In this document: piece by piece, positions 1 through 9,582 of the stretch
Layout: each line of letters starts with the position of its first letter
Numbering within the stretch: position 1 is the first letter of the stretch
Source: Clostridium saccharoperbutylacetonicum N1-4(HMT)
Lineage (GTDB): Bacteria; Bacillota; Clostridia; Clostridiales; Clostridiaceae
Length of the DNA: 64,000 nt
NCBI RefSeq assembly: GCF_000340885.1
Contig: NC_020291.1
Coordinates: 2,975,001 to 3,039,000 of the forward strand
Reading direction: 5' to 3'
The notes under the pieces: model-generated
Seen by the model: only the letters and a program-made list of their open reading frames with translations
What the model was told of the DNA's origin: nothing
The model's database searches: none
Program-made: the position numbers and the translations under genes

Positions 1-565
1 ATCATACTTATCCATGATTCCTAATATACATATAGTTGCGCCAAAGTGTTTAGAAGAAGTTGAAGTTTTATTGGAATGGGCTTTAAAGAAAAATGCTCCA
101 GTTGCTATTAGATATCCTAAAGGTGGAAATATTATTAATAATCTTTCTCCAATAAAGGAAGTTGAAGAAGGTAAATGGGAAATAATAAACAATGGTTCTA
201 AAGTATGTATAATTGCAACAGGTAAGATGGTTCAACATGCTATGATTGCAAAAGATATACTTTATGAAAAAGGAATCAATCCAATGGTAATAAATGCAAC
301 CTTTATCAAACCAATTGACAAAGATTTACTAGAAAATATTAAAAAAGAAGGATATAATATTCTAACTATAGAAGATAATATTTTAAAGGGTGGATTAGGG
401 TCTGCTATTAAAGATTATTTAATTGGAACAGATTATAAAGGTAAGATTAAATCACTTGGATACAATGATGAATTTGTTTCACAAGGCAGTGTAGAAATAT
501 TATATAAAGCATATGGATTAGATTGCGATAACATAAGTAAGGTTGTTATACAGCTTTATGATTAA
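1..565 (+). CDS. dxs: 1-deoxy-D-xylulose-5-phosphate synthase, C-terminal part
   Basis: Partial gene that enters from the left edge; the reading frame is open from base 2, so the ATG at 14 is an internal Met, not a start. About 187 residues are visible: the end of the transketolase pyrimidine-binding domain (RYPKGG) and the C-terminal transketolase domain. The enzyme makes DXP from pyruvate and glyceraldehyde-3-phosphate with thiamine diphosphate, the first step of the MEP isoprenoid pathway, in the cytoplasm. It is followed after 12 bp by tlyA, the usual order in clostridia, so it is probably the upstream gene of the dxs-tlyA-nadK-argR-recN operon. The N-terminal ThDP-binding half lies outside the window. 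Confidence 0.93.
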   Translation, partial: SYLSMIPNIHIVAPKCLEEVEVLLEWALKKNAPVAIRYPKGGNIINNLSPIKEVEEGKWEIINNGSKVCIIATGKMVQHAMIAKDILYEKGINPMVINATFIKPIDKDLLENIKKEGYNILTIEDNILKGGLGSAIKDYLIGTDYKGKIKSLGYNDEFVSQGSVEILYKAYGLDCDNISKVVIQLYD

Positions 566-577
566 AAGGAGATACAC

Positions 578-1387
578 ATGGCAGAAAAAAAAGAAAGACT
601 TGATTTACTTTTAGTTGAAAAGGGCATAATTACTTCAAGAGAGCGAGCAAAAGCATGCATCATGGAAGGAAAGGTCTATGTTGATGGACAAAAAGTAGAT
701 AAGGCAGGAGAAAAAGTGAGTTTTGCTGCTAATATAGAATATAGAGGAGAAACTTTAAAATATGTTAGCAGGGGTGGACTTAAATTAGAGAAAGCAATGA
801 ATACTTATGAGCTCTCATTAGAAGATAAAGTTTGTATGGATATTGGAGCCTCTACTGGCGGTTTTACTGATTGTATGCTTCAAAATGGAGCGAAAAAAGT
901 TTTTTCAGTTGATGTTGGATATGGACAGTTTGCTTGGAAGCTTAGAACAGACGAACGTGTAGTTTGTATGGAAAGAACTAATATAAGATATGTTACCCTA
1001 GAAGATATAGGAGAACCTTTAGATTTTGCTTCAATTGATGTATCTTTTATATCACTAAAGAAAATAATGCCAGCAACTTTAGGCCTTTTAAAAGATACTG
1101 GTGAAGTTGTTGCTCTTATAAAACCACAGTTTGAAGCTGGACGTGAAAAAGTTGGTAAAAAAGGTGTTGTAAGAGAGGCAAGTACTCATAAAGAAGTAGT
1201 TCATAATATTGTTGATTTTCTTTTGGAACAAAACCTTAATATACTAGGAGTAGGATATTCTCCAATTAAGGGACCGGAAGGAAATATAGAATATTTAGTT
1301 TATTTTACAAAGGATCAAAAGAAAGAAAGTAATTTTAAAAAAGAAGATATAGATACAGTAGTTGAAGCATCACATGTAGAAATTTAA
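578..1387 (+). CDS. tlyA: TlyA family rRNA (cytidine-2'-O)-methyltransferase
   Basis: 269 residues. Residues about 4-65 form an S4 RNA-binding domain (LDLLLVEKGIITSRERAKA); the rest is an FtsJ-like Rossmann methyltransferase with the SAM-binding loop DIGASTGGFTD at 88-98. Family members use SAM to 2'-O-methylate cytidines of 16S/23S rRNA; some members have been called hemolysins, which is probably indirect. An AAGGAG ribosome site sits just ahead of the ATG. It lies between dxs and nadK with gaps of 12 and 17 bp, so co-transcription is likely. Length matches the family (about 270 residues). Confidence 0.93.
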   Translation: MAEKKERLDLLLVEKGIITSRERAKACIMEGKVYVDGQKVDKAGEKVSFAANIEYRGETLKYVSRGGLKLEKAMNTYELSLEDKVCMDIGASTGGFTDCMLQNGAKKVFSVDVGYGQFAWKLRTDERVVCMERTNIRYVTLEDIGEPLDFASIDVSFISLKKIMPATLGLLKDTGEVVALIKPQFEAGREKVGKKGVVREASTHKEVVHNIVDFLLEQNLNILGVGYSPIKGPEGNIEYLVYFTKDQKKESNFKKEDIDTVVEASHVEI

Positions 1388-1404
1388 CTTCTTTTGGAGG
1401 GGCT

Positions 1405-2259
1405 ATGAATAATATTGGAATTGCTATTAATCCATCAAAGGATAAAGACGATAAAATATTAAAAAGAGTTGTTAATAAATTTAAAAATAAATTTAATTTA
1501 AATGATATTTCGGTTTTTAATTCATTTGATATAGGTGAACAAAATTTAGAGGATATTGATTTACTTGTGGTATTAGGTGGGGACGGAACTTTATTAGGAA
1601 TAGCACGCTCCCTAAATGAAACTTTTCATGGACCAATTTTAGGCATAAATATAGGTAATTTAGGATTTTTATCAAGTGTTGAAATATCAAACATTGATTT
1701 TGCTTTAAACAAGCTTTATGAAGGTAAATACAATGTTGTAGATAGAATGATGTTAAATTGTATAGTCGAAGATGAAAATACAAAAGAAGAAGTTACAGCT
1801 TTGAATGATATAGTTCTTGCAAGAGGAACCTTATCAAGAATGGTCAAATTCACAATATTTGTTGATGGCAAAATATATACGACTTTTAAAGGTGATGGAC
1901 TCATTGTAGCTACACCTACAGGTTCTACAGCGTATTCTTTTTCGGCTGGAGGTCCATTTATATCTCCAGAGTTAGAGCTTATTACTATAACACCTATATG
2001 TCCTCATACTAAGAGTATGCAGACTATAGTATTAAGTGGTAAAAGTATGGTTGAAATATTTGCTGATCATGATGAAGAAAAAATATATTTGACAGTAGAT
2101 GGGCAAAAATCAATTAGAATTACTCAAGAAACATCTGTAAAGATAAGTAAAAATAATAAGAATTTTAAATTACTATTATTTGATGATTACGACTATTTTA
2201 AGGTTTTAAGAAGTAAAATATTAAATAATTCTAAAGAATGTGATGGTGATAAACTATGA
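1405..2259 (+). CDS. nadK: NAD kinase
   Basis: 284 residues, cytoplasmic. The signature GGDGT is at residues 58-62 and the second conserved block ([15 protein letters not shown]) is present. It phosphorylates NAD+ to NADP+ with ATP and so supplies the NADP(H) pool. GGAGG precedes the ATG. Its stop overlaps the argR start (ATGA at 2256-2259), indicating translational coupling. The tlyA-nadK-argR-recN order is conserved in Firmicutes. Confidence 0.95.
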   Translation: MNNIGIAINPSKDKDDKILKRVVNKFKNKFNLNDISVFNSFDIGEQNLEDIDLLVVLGGDGTLLGIARSLNETFHGPILGINIGNLGFLSSVEISNIDFALNKLYEGKYNVVDRMMLNCIVEDENTKEEVTALNDIVLARGTLSRMVKFTIFVDGKIYTTFKGDGLIVATPTGSTAYSFSAGGPFISPELELITITPICPHTKSMQTIVLSGKSMVEIFADHDEEKIYLTVDGQKSIRITQETSVKISKNNKNFKLLLFDDYDYFKVLRSKILNNSKECDGDKL

Positions 2260-2708
2260 AATCAAAAAGGCATACAAAAATACTAGAGATTATAGGCTCG
2301 AGAGAAATAGAAACTCAAGAGGAATTAGCAGAAGCATTAAAAAAAGAAGGCTTTGATGTAACACAAGCAACTGTATCTAGAGATATTAAAAATTTAAAAT
2401 TAATAAAAATTCAAGCTTCAAGTGGAAAGTCAAAATATGTTGTTTCAGCTGGAGAACAAAAAAATATTATAGATAGATTAAGTAATATCTTAGTTAACAC
2501 AGTACTTTCAGTAGAAAATGTAGATAAAATGGTAGTTATTAAGACTATTACAGGTTCGGCACCAATTGCAGCTGAGGCGATTGATAATTTAGAAAGTGCT
2601 GATATTGCAGGGACAGTAGCGGGAGACAATACTATTTTTATTTTAGTTAGAAGTGTAGAAAGTGCTGAGGACTTAGTAGAAAAAATAAGAAAAAGAATGT
2701 CATCATAG
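2256..2708 (+). CDS. argR: Arginine repressor ArgR/AhrC
   Basis: 150 residues, the normal family length. The N-terminal winged helix (about 1-70) carries the recognition segment [12 protein letters not shown]; the C-terminal oligomerisation and arginine-binding domain carries TVAGDNTIF, the counterpart of the GTIAGDDT motif that contacts arginine. It represses arginine biosynthesis genes and can activate catabolic ones when arginine is abundant. Its ATG overlaps the nadK stop, and recN follows after 17 bp; the argR-recN pairing is a Firmicutes hallmark. Confidence 0.95.
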   Translation: MKSKRHTKILEIIGSREIETQEELAEALKKEGFDVTQATVSRDIKNLKLIKIQASSGKSKYVVSAGEQKNIIDRLSNILVNTVLSVENVDKMVVIKTITGSAPIAAEAIDNLESADIAGTVAGDNTIFILVRSVESAEDLVEKIRKRMSS

Positions 2709-2725
2709 GAATAAGGTGGGATTAT

Positions 2726-4414
2726 ATGCTAATTCAATTAAATATTAAAAATTTTGCACTAATAGAAGAGATGACCATAAACTTTAGCGAAGGGTTTAAT
2801 ATACTATCAGGAGAAACAGGCGCAGGAAAATCTATTATGATAGATGCGATAGACTTTGTACTTGGTGGAAAGTTTTATAAAAATCTTATTAGAACAGGTG
2901 AAGATAAGACTTATGTAGAAGCTTTATTTACGCTTGAAAAGTCTAGAGTTTATGAAGTTTTAGAAGAGTTAGATATTGAATATGAGGACTTATTGATCAT
3001 TTCAAGAGAAAGTCATGTTAGTGGAAAAAATTTAATCAAAGTCAATGGAAAAAGTTTAATAACATCGCAGCTTAGAAAAATAAGAGTAAAACTTTTAGAT
3101 ATACATGGACAGCATCAAAATCAAGAACTTTTACAAAGAAATACGCATATAGCATATTTAGATGGATTTGTAGGAAATGAAATAATTGCCCCATTGGCTA
3201 GGTTCAGTGAATTAAGAGAAGACTTAATGGGTGTAAGAGAAGAAATTAAAAGAATTTGCGGTAATCAAGATAGGGAAAAGCTTTTAGATTATTTAAAATT
3301 TCAAATAGAAGATATAGAAAAAGCAAAGTTAAAGCCTGATGAAGAAGAAAATTTAAAAGAAGAATATAATATTTTAGCTAATGCTGAAAAGATAAATAGT
3401 AGTTTATCTGTATCCTATGGAATATTAAGTGGAAATGAAGATGGAAATGTAATAGATTCAATTTCAAAGATAGTTCAAGAATTATCAAGTGTAGAAAATC
3501 ATTTTGAAAAAATTAAAAAGAATAAACAAGCCATTGAAGAAGCTTTTTATGCCTTAGAAGAAGTAAGTCATGAAATAAGAGACATGGTTGAAGATGTAGT
3601 TTATGATCAAGATGCTTTGGATAAAGTAAATGCTAGAATTTATGAAATAAACTCATATAAGAAAAAATATGCTCCAAGCATTCCGGAAATTTTAAATTAT
3701 TATGAAAAAATAAAAAAAGAACATGATGAAATAATAAACTCAGAAAAGATAATACAAGAATTAGAGCAAAAAGAAAAAGAAATATTATTAAAAATGGAAG
3801 AACAGGCTTTAATTATTCATGATATTAGAATAGATAAAAGCAAGTATTTAGAAGAAAAAATCTTAAGAGAACTTGCGTTTGTTGGATTAGAAAAGTCAAG
3901 GATGGAAATAAGTGTTTTAAGACAAGACGAGTTTAATGAAAAAGGTTTTGATGAAGTTGCTTTCTTAATCTCTACTAACCCTGGCGAACCACTTATGCCA
4001 CTAGAAAAGGTATTATCTGGTGGAGAGTTATCAAGAATAATGTTAGCATTAAAATGTGTATTTGCAGAAAAAGATGAAATACCAACTTTAATCTTTGATG
4101 AAATAGATACAGGAATTAGTGGAGCAGTTGCGCAAAGAGTTGGAGAAAAAATGTATCAATTATCTAAAACGCATCAAATTTTATGCATAACTCATTTACC
4201 ACAAATTGCAGTATTATCTGATTATCACTATTTTGTCATGAAAAATGTAAAAAATGATAAGACCTTTACGGAAATAAAGATTTTGGAAAAAGAAGAAAAA
4301 GAACTAGAGATTTGTAAAATGCTAGCAGGTGATGAAGTTACAGAAGCTACATTAAACAATGTTAAAGAAATGATAAAAATAAGTGAAATTAAAAAAATTG
4401 AAATTAAAAAATAA
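2726..4414 (+). CDS. recN: DNA repair protein RecN
   Basis: 562 residues, SMC-like ATPase. Walker A GETGAGKS starts at residue 29, the ABC signature LSGGELSRIMLALK and Walker B LIFDEIDTGISG lie in the C-terminal third, and the middle (about 170-370) is charged, Lys/Glu-rich coiled coil. RecN is an early responder at DNA double-strand breaks and helps RecA-dependent recombination. An AAGGTGG ribosome site precedes the ATG. It is the last gene of the dxs operon in the window and is followed by a clear terminator at 4443. Confidence 0.95.
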   Translation: MLIQLNIKNFALIEEMTINFSEGFNILSGETGAGKSIMIDAIDFVLGGKFYKNLIRTGEDKTYVEALFTLEKSRVYEVLEELDIEYEDLLIISRESHVSGKNLIKVNGKSLITSQLRKIRVKLLDIHGQHQNQELLQRNTHIAYLDGFVGNEIIAPLARFSELREDLMGVREEIKRICGNQDREKLLDYLKFQIEDIEKAKLKPDEEENLKEEYNILANAEKINSSLSVSYGILSGNEDGNVIDSISKIVQELSSVENHFEKIKKNKQAIEEAFYALEEVSHEIRDMVEDVVYDQDALDKVNARIYEINSYKKKYAPSIPEILNYYEKIKKEHDEIINSEKIIQELEQKEKEILLKMEEQALIIHDIRIDKSKYLEEKILRELAFVGLEKSRMEISVLRQDEFNEKGFDEVAFLISTNPGEPLMPLEKVLSGGELSRIMLALKCVFAEKDEIPTLIFDEIDTGISGAVAQRVGEKMYQLSKTHQILCITHLPQIAVLSDYHYFVMKNVKNDKTFTEIKILEKEEKELEICKMLAGDEVTEATLNNVKEMIKISEIKKIEIKK

Positions 4415-4442
4415 ATACATATAAAGAGTAAAATTGGTAAAA

Positions 4443-4478
4443 ATAAAACTATGTGATACATAGTTTTATTTTTTTTAT
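4443..4478 (+). terminator. Rho-independent terminator after recN
   Basis: Perfect 12-bp stem (ATAAAACTATGT at 4443-4454 with ACATAGTTTTAT at 4458-4469), 3-nt loop, followed by eight T residues. Confidence 0.85.
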
Positions 4479-4632
4479 TCTTTAAGAATTTATAATGAAG
4501 TAAAATCTGTGGAGAATATATGAAAAGGCTATTTAACTGAGTTACGTATAAGAAAAGAATAAAAAAACAAATCATATTCGCCTGCCAGAATTTTCTCACA
4601 TGCGTTCGAAAAAGGCAGATGCGTAAAAAAAA
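4471..4632 (+). repeat. Long intergenic repeat, copy A (inverted relative to 22278-22519)
   Basis: About 160 bp between recN and spoIVB that reappears in inverted orientation at 22278-22519. Shared blocks include ATTCTTTA.GAATTTATA, GTAAAATCTGTGGA, TTAACTGAGTT, AAACAAATCATATTCGCCTG and GCAGATGCGTAAAAAAA. It can fold with CGCCTGCC pairing to GGCAG..GCG. No open reading frame. The degree of match over a non-coding stretch indicates a dispersed element (mobile, MITE-like, or RNA-coding); which one cannot be told from sequence alone. Confidence 0.75.
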
Positions 4633-4777
4633 TTTATTGTATGAAAGAGATAAAATAATTGTATTTTTAAAATTTAGTATAAGCTATTTTTTTTGTCTAT
4701 AATAACAGAGTTCTTATAGGATAGTAGTTTAATTAAAAGGGAAAATTAAAATTAGTAAGCAGAAGGAGGAGATAAAC

Positions 4778-5968
4778 ATGAAGAAACTATTTATATATAC
4801 AACTAGCTTGATTATTACTCCAATACTTATTTTAATTTTAATGACCTTCATTAATTTAAGTAAATTACCAGATAAGATTTATACTAAAGATGAAAAAACG
4901 GTTCAATCATTAGCTCCAATCGGAAATACAATAAATAAGGTTAAAAATGAAAAAAATCAATATGAAATTAAATTTTTAGGAATGATTTCTTTAAAATCAT
5001 TGCAAGTTGAAAAAATTAAAGATATTGAAATATATCCAGGAGGCAATCCTATAGGTGTAAGGGTAAATAGTCAAGGAGTTTTAGTAGTAGGATATTCAGA
5101 GATAGAAGTTGATAATAAAAAGGAAGAAAGTCCTGGTAAGGCATGTGGGCTTGAAATAGGAGATGTGATATTAAAGGTTAATGGAGAAGATATGGAAAAT
5201 TCCTTAGATCTGCTAAAAACAATTAAAGAATGTGATAATGGAAATATAAAAGTTGATTTATTAAGGAATGGAGAGAATATTACAAAAAATGTACATCTAA
5301 TAAAAGAAAATAATAAAGATTATAAAATTGGATTATGGATTCGAGATTCAACTGCTGGAGTTGGGACAATGACGTTTTATGACTCTAATACAAAAAAGTT
5401 TGGAGCATTAGGACATCCAATAACTGATTGTGATACAAATGAACCCTTTTTAATTAAGAGAGGAGATTTGTTAGAATCATCAATAATTAGTGTAAGAAGA
5501 GGCGAAAGAGGAGCGCCAGGAGAATTAAAAGGAATATTTTTGCATGAAGACAATCCAACTGGAAAAATCGAAAAGAATACGCAAAGTGGAATATTTGGGG
5601 AAATAGTAAATTCTGAAATGATAAAAAAATACTCGAAGCCGTTAAAAATTGGATTTAGAGATGAGATTTCTTTAGGTAAAGCATCAATAATAACAACAAT
5701 TGATGAAAATGGACCTCAAGAATTTGATATAGAAATAGAAAAAGTTTTAAATCAAAGCACAGCAAATTCAAAGAGCATGCTAATTAAAATTACTGATCCA
5801 AGGTTATTGCAAAAAACAGGAGGAATAGTTCAAGGAATGAGTGGTAGTCCTATAATTCAAAATAACAAGATCATTGGAGCTGTAACTCACGTTCTTATAA
5901 ACAAACCAGATACAGGATACGGAATTTATATAGAATGGATGCTTCAAGATGCAGGAATAATAAAATAA
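4778..5968 (+). CDS. spoIVB: SpoIVB serine peptidase (stage IV sporulation)
   Basis: 396 residues. One N-terminal membrane anchor (about 5-27), a PDZ domain (about 100-180, with the ..GLEIGDVILKVNGE.. ligand-binding pattern) and an S55 peptidase domain with the catalytic His at about 213 (LGHPITD) and Ser at about 357 (GMSGSP). In Bacillus this forespore protein is secreted into the intermembrane space and triggers pro-sigma-K processing. It sits directly upstream of spo0A, the order conserved in spore formers. An AAGGAGGAG ribosome site precedes the ATG. Its promoter in the 4633-4777 gap (TATAAT near 4700) could not be assigned to a sigma factor with confidence. Confidence 0.95.
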   Translation: MKKLFIYTTSLIITPILILILMTFINLSKLPDKIYTKDEKTVQSLAPIGNTINKVKNEKNQYEIKFLGMISLKSLQVEKIKDIEIYPGGNPIGVRVNSQGVLVVGYSEIEVDNKKEESPGKACGLEIGDVILKVNGEDMENSLDLLKTIKECDNGNIKVDLLRNGENITKNVHLIKENNKDYKIGLWIRDSTAGVGTMTFYDSNTKKFGALGHPITDCDTNEPFLIKRGDLLESSIISVRRGERGAPGELKGIFLHEDNPTGKIEKNTQSGIFGEIVNSEMIKKYSKPLKIGFRDEISLGKASIITTIDENGPQEFDIEIEKVLNQSTANSKSMLIKITDPRLLQKTGGIVQGMSGSPIIQNNKIIGAVTHVLINKPDTGYGIYIEWMLQDAGIIK

Positions 5969-5971
5969 TAG

Positions 5972-6012
5972 TTTAGGTGGAGTTAAATTTCCACCTAAAT
6001 TATTATTTTATG
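5972..6012 (+). terminator. Probable terminator after spoIVB
   Basis: Ten-bp perfect stem TTTAGGTGGA (5972-5981) with TCCACCTAAA (5990-5999), 8-nt loop, followed by an interrupted T tract. Confidence 0.7.
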
Positions 6013-6146
6013 CCATTTTATACATTGTAGAAAAAGCAATATAAATATATAATAAATATATAATAACTTATTTATTGATAACAGAGGAAAATATAGTTAC
6101 ATATTATTTAGAAAAAATACTTTTAAAGTATTTTTTAGGAATAGTA

Positions 6147-6175
6147 TTTACTTTTGGTTAAAAAAAGTGTATAAT
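6147..6175 (+). promoter_or_regulatory. Sigma-A-type promoter candidate upstream of spo0A
   Basis: TTTACT (6147-6152), 17-bp spacer, TATAAT (6170-6175), about 255 bp ahead of the spo0A start. spo0A in spore formers also has a sigma-H promoter and Spo0A boxes; I looked for these in 6180-6429 and found no convincing match. The rest of the 5969-6429 gap is AT-rich with a tandem TAAAATATTC/TAAAATATTA at about 6283. Confidence 0.5.
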
Positions 6176-6429
6176 TTACAAATAGTGGAAGATAAATACA
6201 TTATTAAACTTAACTCTATGAAATATTTAAATTATTACCAATATATTTGTAATTGTTAAATTTAAAGGAAAAGGTACATACCCTAAAATATTCTAAAATA
6301 TTATTCTATAATTAAGAAAAAGATATATTTTATAATATTTGAATAATTATTAAAGGGAAAATTATGGGGTAAGAAAATTTATCAAAATATAAACATAATA
6401 AATGAATGGACAAAAGGAGAGAAAGAAAG

Positions 6430-7251
6430 ATGGAAGATTCAAAAATATCTGTACTTATTGCCGATGATAACAAAGAATTTTGTAGCATTTTAAATGATTA
6501 CTTATTAAACCAAAAGGATATCGTTGTCACTGGTATTGCAAAAGATGGTAGAGAAGCCTTAGATTTGATTGTAGAGAGAAAGCCTGATTTAGTTATTCTA
6601 GATATAATTATGCCTCATTTAGACGGACTAGGAGTTTTAGAAAAATTAAATACAATGAATTTAGAAAAAGTTCCAAGAATAATAATACTATCTGCAGTTG
6701 GGCAAGATAAAATAACTCAACAAGCTATAACTCTTGGTGCAGATTATTATACTGTAAAGCCTTTTGATATGGAAGTATTCACTAAGAGAATAAGAGAAAT
6801 GTTCAATGGGGCTCCAGCGCAAGAATCTAATGTTAGAGCAAGTTCATATATGCAATCACCAGTAATGACTTCTGGTGAACCAAAATCAAAAACACCAGTA
6901 GATTTAGAAACAGAAATTACTAATATCATACATGAAGTTGGCGTTCCAGCTCATATTAAAGGTTATATGTATTTAAGAGAAGCTATAACTATGGTAGTAA
7001 ACGATATGGAGCTATTATCAGCAGTAACAAAGGAATTATATCCTTCAATAGCTAAGAAGTACAATACAACAGCTTCAAGAGTAGAAAGAGCTATAAGACA
7101 TGCAATAGAAGTTGCATGGGGTAGAGGACAAATAGATGCTATTAATAGACTATTTGGATATACTGTTCATACAGAAAAAGGTAAACCTACAAATAGTGAA
7201 TTTATCGCTATTATCGCTGATAAGCTTCGTTTGAAAAACAAGGTTAGCTAG
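6430..7251 (+). CDS. spo0A: Sporulation master regulator Spo0A
   Basis: 273 residues from the ATG at 6430, which has AAAGGAGAG 10 bp upstream; an in-frame ATG at 6406 would put the ribosome site inside the gene and is less likely. Residues 1-125 form a receiver domain with acidic pocket DD at 12-13, phosphoacceptor Asp58 (LVILDIIMP) and Lys in TVKPF. A short linker leads to the C-terminal Spo0A DNA-binding domain with the recognition helix [18 protein letters not shown]. In solvent-forming clostridia phosphorylated Spo0A switches on sporulation and solventogenesis. The accessory region begins just behind its stop. Confidence 0.97.
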   Translation: MEDSKISVLIADDNKEFCSILNDYLLNQKDIVVTGIAKDGREALDLIVERKPDLVILDIIMPHLDGLGVLEKLNTMNLEKVPRIIILSAVGQDKITQQAITLGADYYTVKPFDMEVFTKRIREMFNGAPAQESNVRASSYMQSPVMTSGEPKSKTPVDLETEITNIIHEVGVPAHIKGYMYLREAITMVVNDMELLSAVTKELYPSIAKKYNTTASRVERAIRHAIEVAWGRGQIDAINRLFGYTVHTEKGKPTNSEFIAIIADKLRLKNKVS

Positions 7252-7412
7252 GTCTAATGACAGACTTATTTAGTGAAAATTTCATATCGATAAACATAAT
7301 GAAAATCGCTATGGATTTTAGCATTTCGTATCTATGAACTTAAAATTAAATTGTTAAATAAATACCTTTTGTACGTCAGTTCAAGCACTGATGTATAGGA
7401 GGTGTTTTTTCT

Positions 7413-8130
7413 TTGCCAAGAATTATTAAAAAAACAAAACTAATGATAGATTTAATTCAAGATTTTTTAGATTATTGTAACTATAAAAATTTATCTATTA
7501 AAACTATTAAATCTTATAATCAAACATTAATTTTATTTATGCGATACCTTGAAGAAGAAAAGGATATTACAGATATTAATAAGATTAATAAAGATATTGT
7601 ACAAGAATACATTACATTTACAAAAGATAGGGGGAAATATAGTTTTGTAGCAAGCATAGATGGAATGGTTAAAGCTAATATTGATAGAAAATCAGATGAT
7701 AAAGCAAAATACGGTATCTAAATGTAAATTTGTAAAAACTGAAAGAAAAGCCAAAGATCAATTAACAGATGCTGAGTTCAATAAACTGATAAAATCTATA
7801 GATATTACAAAATTTCATGAGTATCGTGATTATATTATATGTAATATTATTATGGATTCTGGGATGAGACTAAATGAAACTTTAAATTTAACTATTAATG
7901 ATGTTGATTTTACAAGAAGAACTATTTTAATACCATCAGAGATTAACAAGGGTAGAAGAGACAGAGTTGTTTATTATAGTCAAACAATTATTCATAAGCT
8001 TAGTAAAATTTTAGGACATAGCTCGGTGACTGTTACCGAAAAATCCTATCTTGATTTAATGGACGAGGATTTTAGAAAAAAATATCAGAGATTTAGTCCT
8101 TTAGAAAATATGAATAGAAATAATTATTAG
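7413..8130 (+). pseudogene. Broken tyrosine recombinase (phage-type/Xer-like integrase)
   Basis: TTG start at 7413 behind AGGAGGTG. The N-terminal core-binding (SAM-like) domain is intact up to about 7640, then the frame shifts near 7640-7720 and continues in another frame (about 7720-8130). The catalytic part keeps the first Arg (DSGMRLNETL), the GHSSVTVTEKSYLDL block with its Tyr nucleophile, and the C-terminal KYQRFSPLENM, but the segment with the HxLRH motif (about 80-90 residues expected) is missing: RDRVVYYSQ runs straight into LSKILGHSS. Frameshift plus internal deletion mean it cannot be active. It marks the left edge of the accessory region beside spo0A. Confidence 0.85.
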
Positions 8131-8182
8131 GGAAAGATTATACAACTAAAAATTTGAAGAGATAAAAATTAAATAAAAAAAT

Positions 8183-8211
8183 AGGTGAGTTGTTACCAGC
8201 AACTTACCTAC
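8183..8211 (+). terminator. Hairpin after the integrase remnant
   Basis: TAGGTGAGTTG pairs with CAACTTACCTA (one G-U pair) across a 7-nt loop, preceded by an A-rich run. No long T tract follows, so terminator function is uncertain. Confidence 0.45.
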
Positions 8212-8330
8212 TCTAAAACTACAATTGAATATAGTTTATAATCTGTACCATCTTATTCAAGTGGTAACATAATCTCGATAAAATTATGATATCACAAATT
8301 TTTCAAAAAATAAAGATGCTATGGTTTATT

Positions 8331-8600
8331 AAGTTCGCAAAATTTTAAAGCGAACTTTACTTGCTATGCGATGGGACAAGTATAAAATATCCCATAGGTC
8401 TGGTCAACCGATGCTATAGAGTGACAATGTCATATAAAGCTAGTATTAATTATCTTTGTTATAAATGCTAGGAAAGTATTTATATGACATAGGTGCGTGG
8501 CGACCAATACCTTTATAAATAACAGCTTCGGTGGTTACTTGGTGTCTAAAGGCGGGTAAAGAGTAGTGATTTAACAACTAGGACAAGTATTAGTTGGTAA
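8331..8600 (+). ncRNA. Large structured RNA candidate, family unknown
   Basis: Stretch without any reading frame but with consecutive and nested stems: 8331-8338 with 8350-8357 (AAGTTCGC/GCGAACTT); TGGGA 8372 with TCCCA 8390; then a three-tier arm, TGGTC 8401-8405 with GACCA 8502-8506, a perfect 12-bp stem 8427-8438 with 8479-8490, and 8440-8447 with 8464-8471 (one G-U); and CAACTA 8575-8580 with TAGTTG 8591-8596. The 10-mer GGACAAGTAT occurs at 8374 and again in the apical loop at 8581. GC content is locally higher than the flanks. Strand is a guess. Possible families to test are large phage-associated or clostridial RNAs such as raiA, ROOL or GOLLD; I could not match it to any. Confidence 0.5.
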
Positions 8601-8837
8601 AACTGCTTATACAGAAATGTAATTAATAACAAAGATTTGAAGCGATTCCTATTCAACTCAAAACATTAGCTTTAGAGTTAATTTGCTTATGAACTATCAA
8701 GAATTTAATTTTTTTGATAGCTTATAGGTAAATTATTTTTTTTGCTCAAATTCTTCAATTTAAAACATTATTCTCTGGGCATTGTTCATAAGTCGAGTTT
8801 TACTTAAAAATTATTCAGTAAATCAGCCTTTGGTAAG

Positions 8838-9020
8838 AAAATAAAAAAATGACTTATTGTGGTGTAATAAGTCATTTGAAAATAGTACTGAGTTTGGACA
8901 ATATTAAATTATAGTTGCAGTAATAATTTAACAAGCCTAACAATTATGATTATAAGAAGTAATTGTGACAACATTATGTCAAATTAATTAACTTAATATA
9001 AATTATTCTATTTAAGATAG
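8838..9020 (+). repeat. Hairpin repeat, copy 1
   Basis: Diverged copy of the element also at 9048-9229 and 15653-15846. It begins with an A-rich run and a strong hairpin (8848-8858 with 8866-8876, AATGACTTATT/AATAAGTCATT), then an AATA.TACTG stretch, and ends with TGTGACAACATTATGTCA followed by TTAA..TAATATAAAT. Confidence 0.6.
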
Positions 9021-9047
9021 TAAATGAAATGATGAGTAGATAATTAT

Positions 9048-9229
9048 AAAAATAAAAAGGACAATCTGTTAATGGGTAACAGACTATCCTGAATACTGTG
9101 TTAAAGGGTAATATATTTATGAAAAATTATCATCATCATGGTTTTATTATAAAAGGTAATTGTGGCAAGATTATGTCAGGTTGATTAAATTAAGGTGAAT
9201 GATTTCTTAAATATAATTAAGGTTTATGG
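9048..9229 (+). repeat. Hairpin repeat, copy 2
   Basis: Element with a 13-bp hairpin (9059-9071 with 9077-9089), GAATACTG, then GTGGCAAGATTATGTCAGGT and GATTAAATTAA, ending in CTTAAATATAATTAAGGTTTA. The last block is nearly identical to 15653-15846. The stem sequence differs from copies 1 and 3 but pairing is kept. Confidence 0.65.
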
Positions 9230-9374
9230 CTGATGAACTATACAGTTCTTTGGTCTTTTTAAAGAGATATAAATGAAATTAAAAATTTATTACATGATAA
9301 AACCGATTCATGTGAACTTAAGTTAAAAAATTATTTAGTTGAAATAGATAAAAATAATTTAATTAATCCATCCG

Positions 9375-9580
9375 AGATAGATTATTAGATAAATGTAAAA
9401 GGCTCAATATAAGCAATGTAGGTTGTTCATATATTAAAAATGAAATAGTAGCTTATAGAAGTGATAATAATGCTGAAGATATAATTGCTAAGGCAGAAAT
9501 ACATAATGGATGAAAATGGTTATGTAAATATTGGCAATGCAGTTGAAAATATGTTACAACAACTTAGAAAGGTGGCTTAA
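9375..9580 (+). pseudogene. Remnant of a short phage-type gene
   Basis: Two fragments of one reading frame survive: ..LNISNVGCSYIKNEIVAYRSDN.. ending near 9511, and MDENGYVNIGNAVENMLQQ.. from the ATG at 9506 to 9580 in another frame. They join sensibly across a small frameshift near 9505, and the second piece ends just before the next gene. Upstream (9290-9390) another open stretch ends at a TAG. No family recognised; read as a decayed gene. Confidence 0.4.
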
Positions 9581-9582
9581 TT

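Noticed and set aside
4228..4599. 123-codon minus-strand frame across the recN end and repeat copy A
   Set aside because: Antisense to recN and dominated by Phe/Ile from the A-rich complement; no start signals.
6180..6405. Sigma-H promoter and Spo0A boxes upstream of spo0A
   Set aside because: Expected from family knowledge, but no RNAGGAWWW/GAAT pair with correct spacing and no TGTCGAA-type box was found.
8950..8970. TGTGAC..ATTATGTC in the hairpin repeats as OmpR-type sites
   Set aside because: The second half is TATGTC and in inverted sense, so it does not fit the TGTRAY direct-repeat pattern seen at 41116 and 51209.
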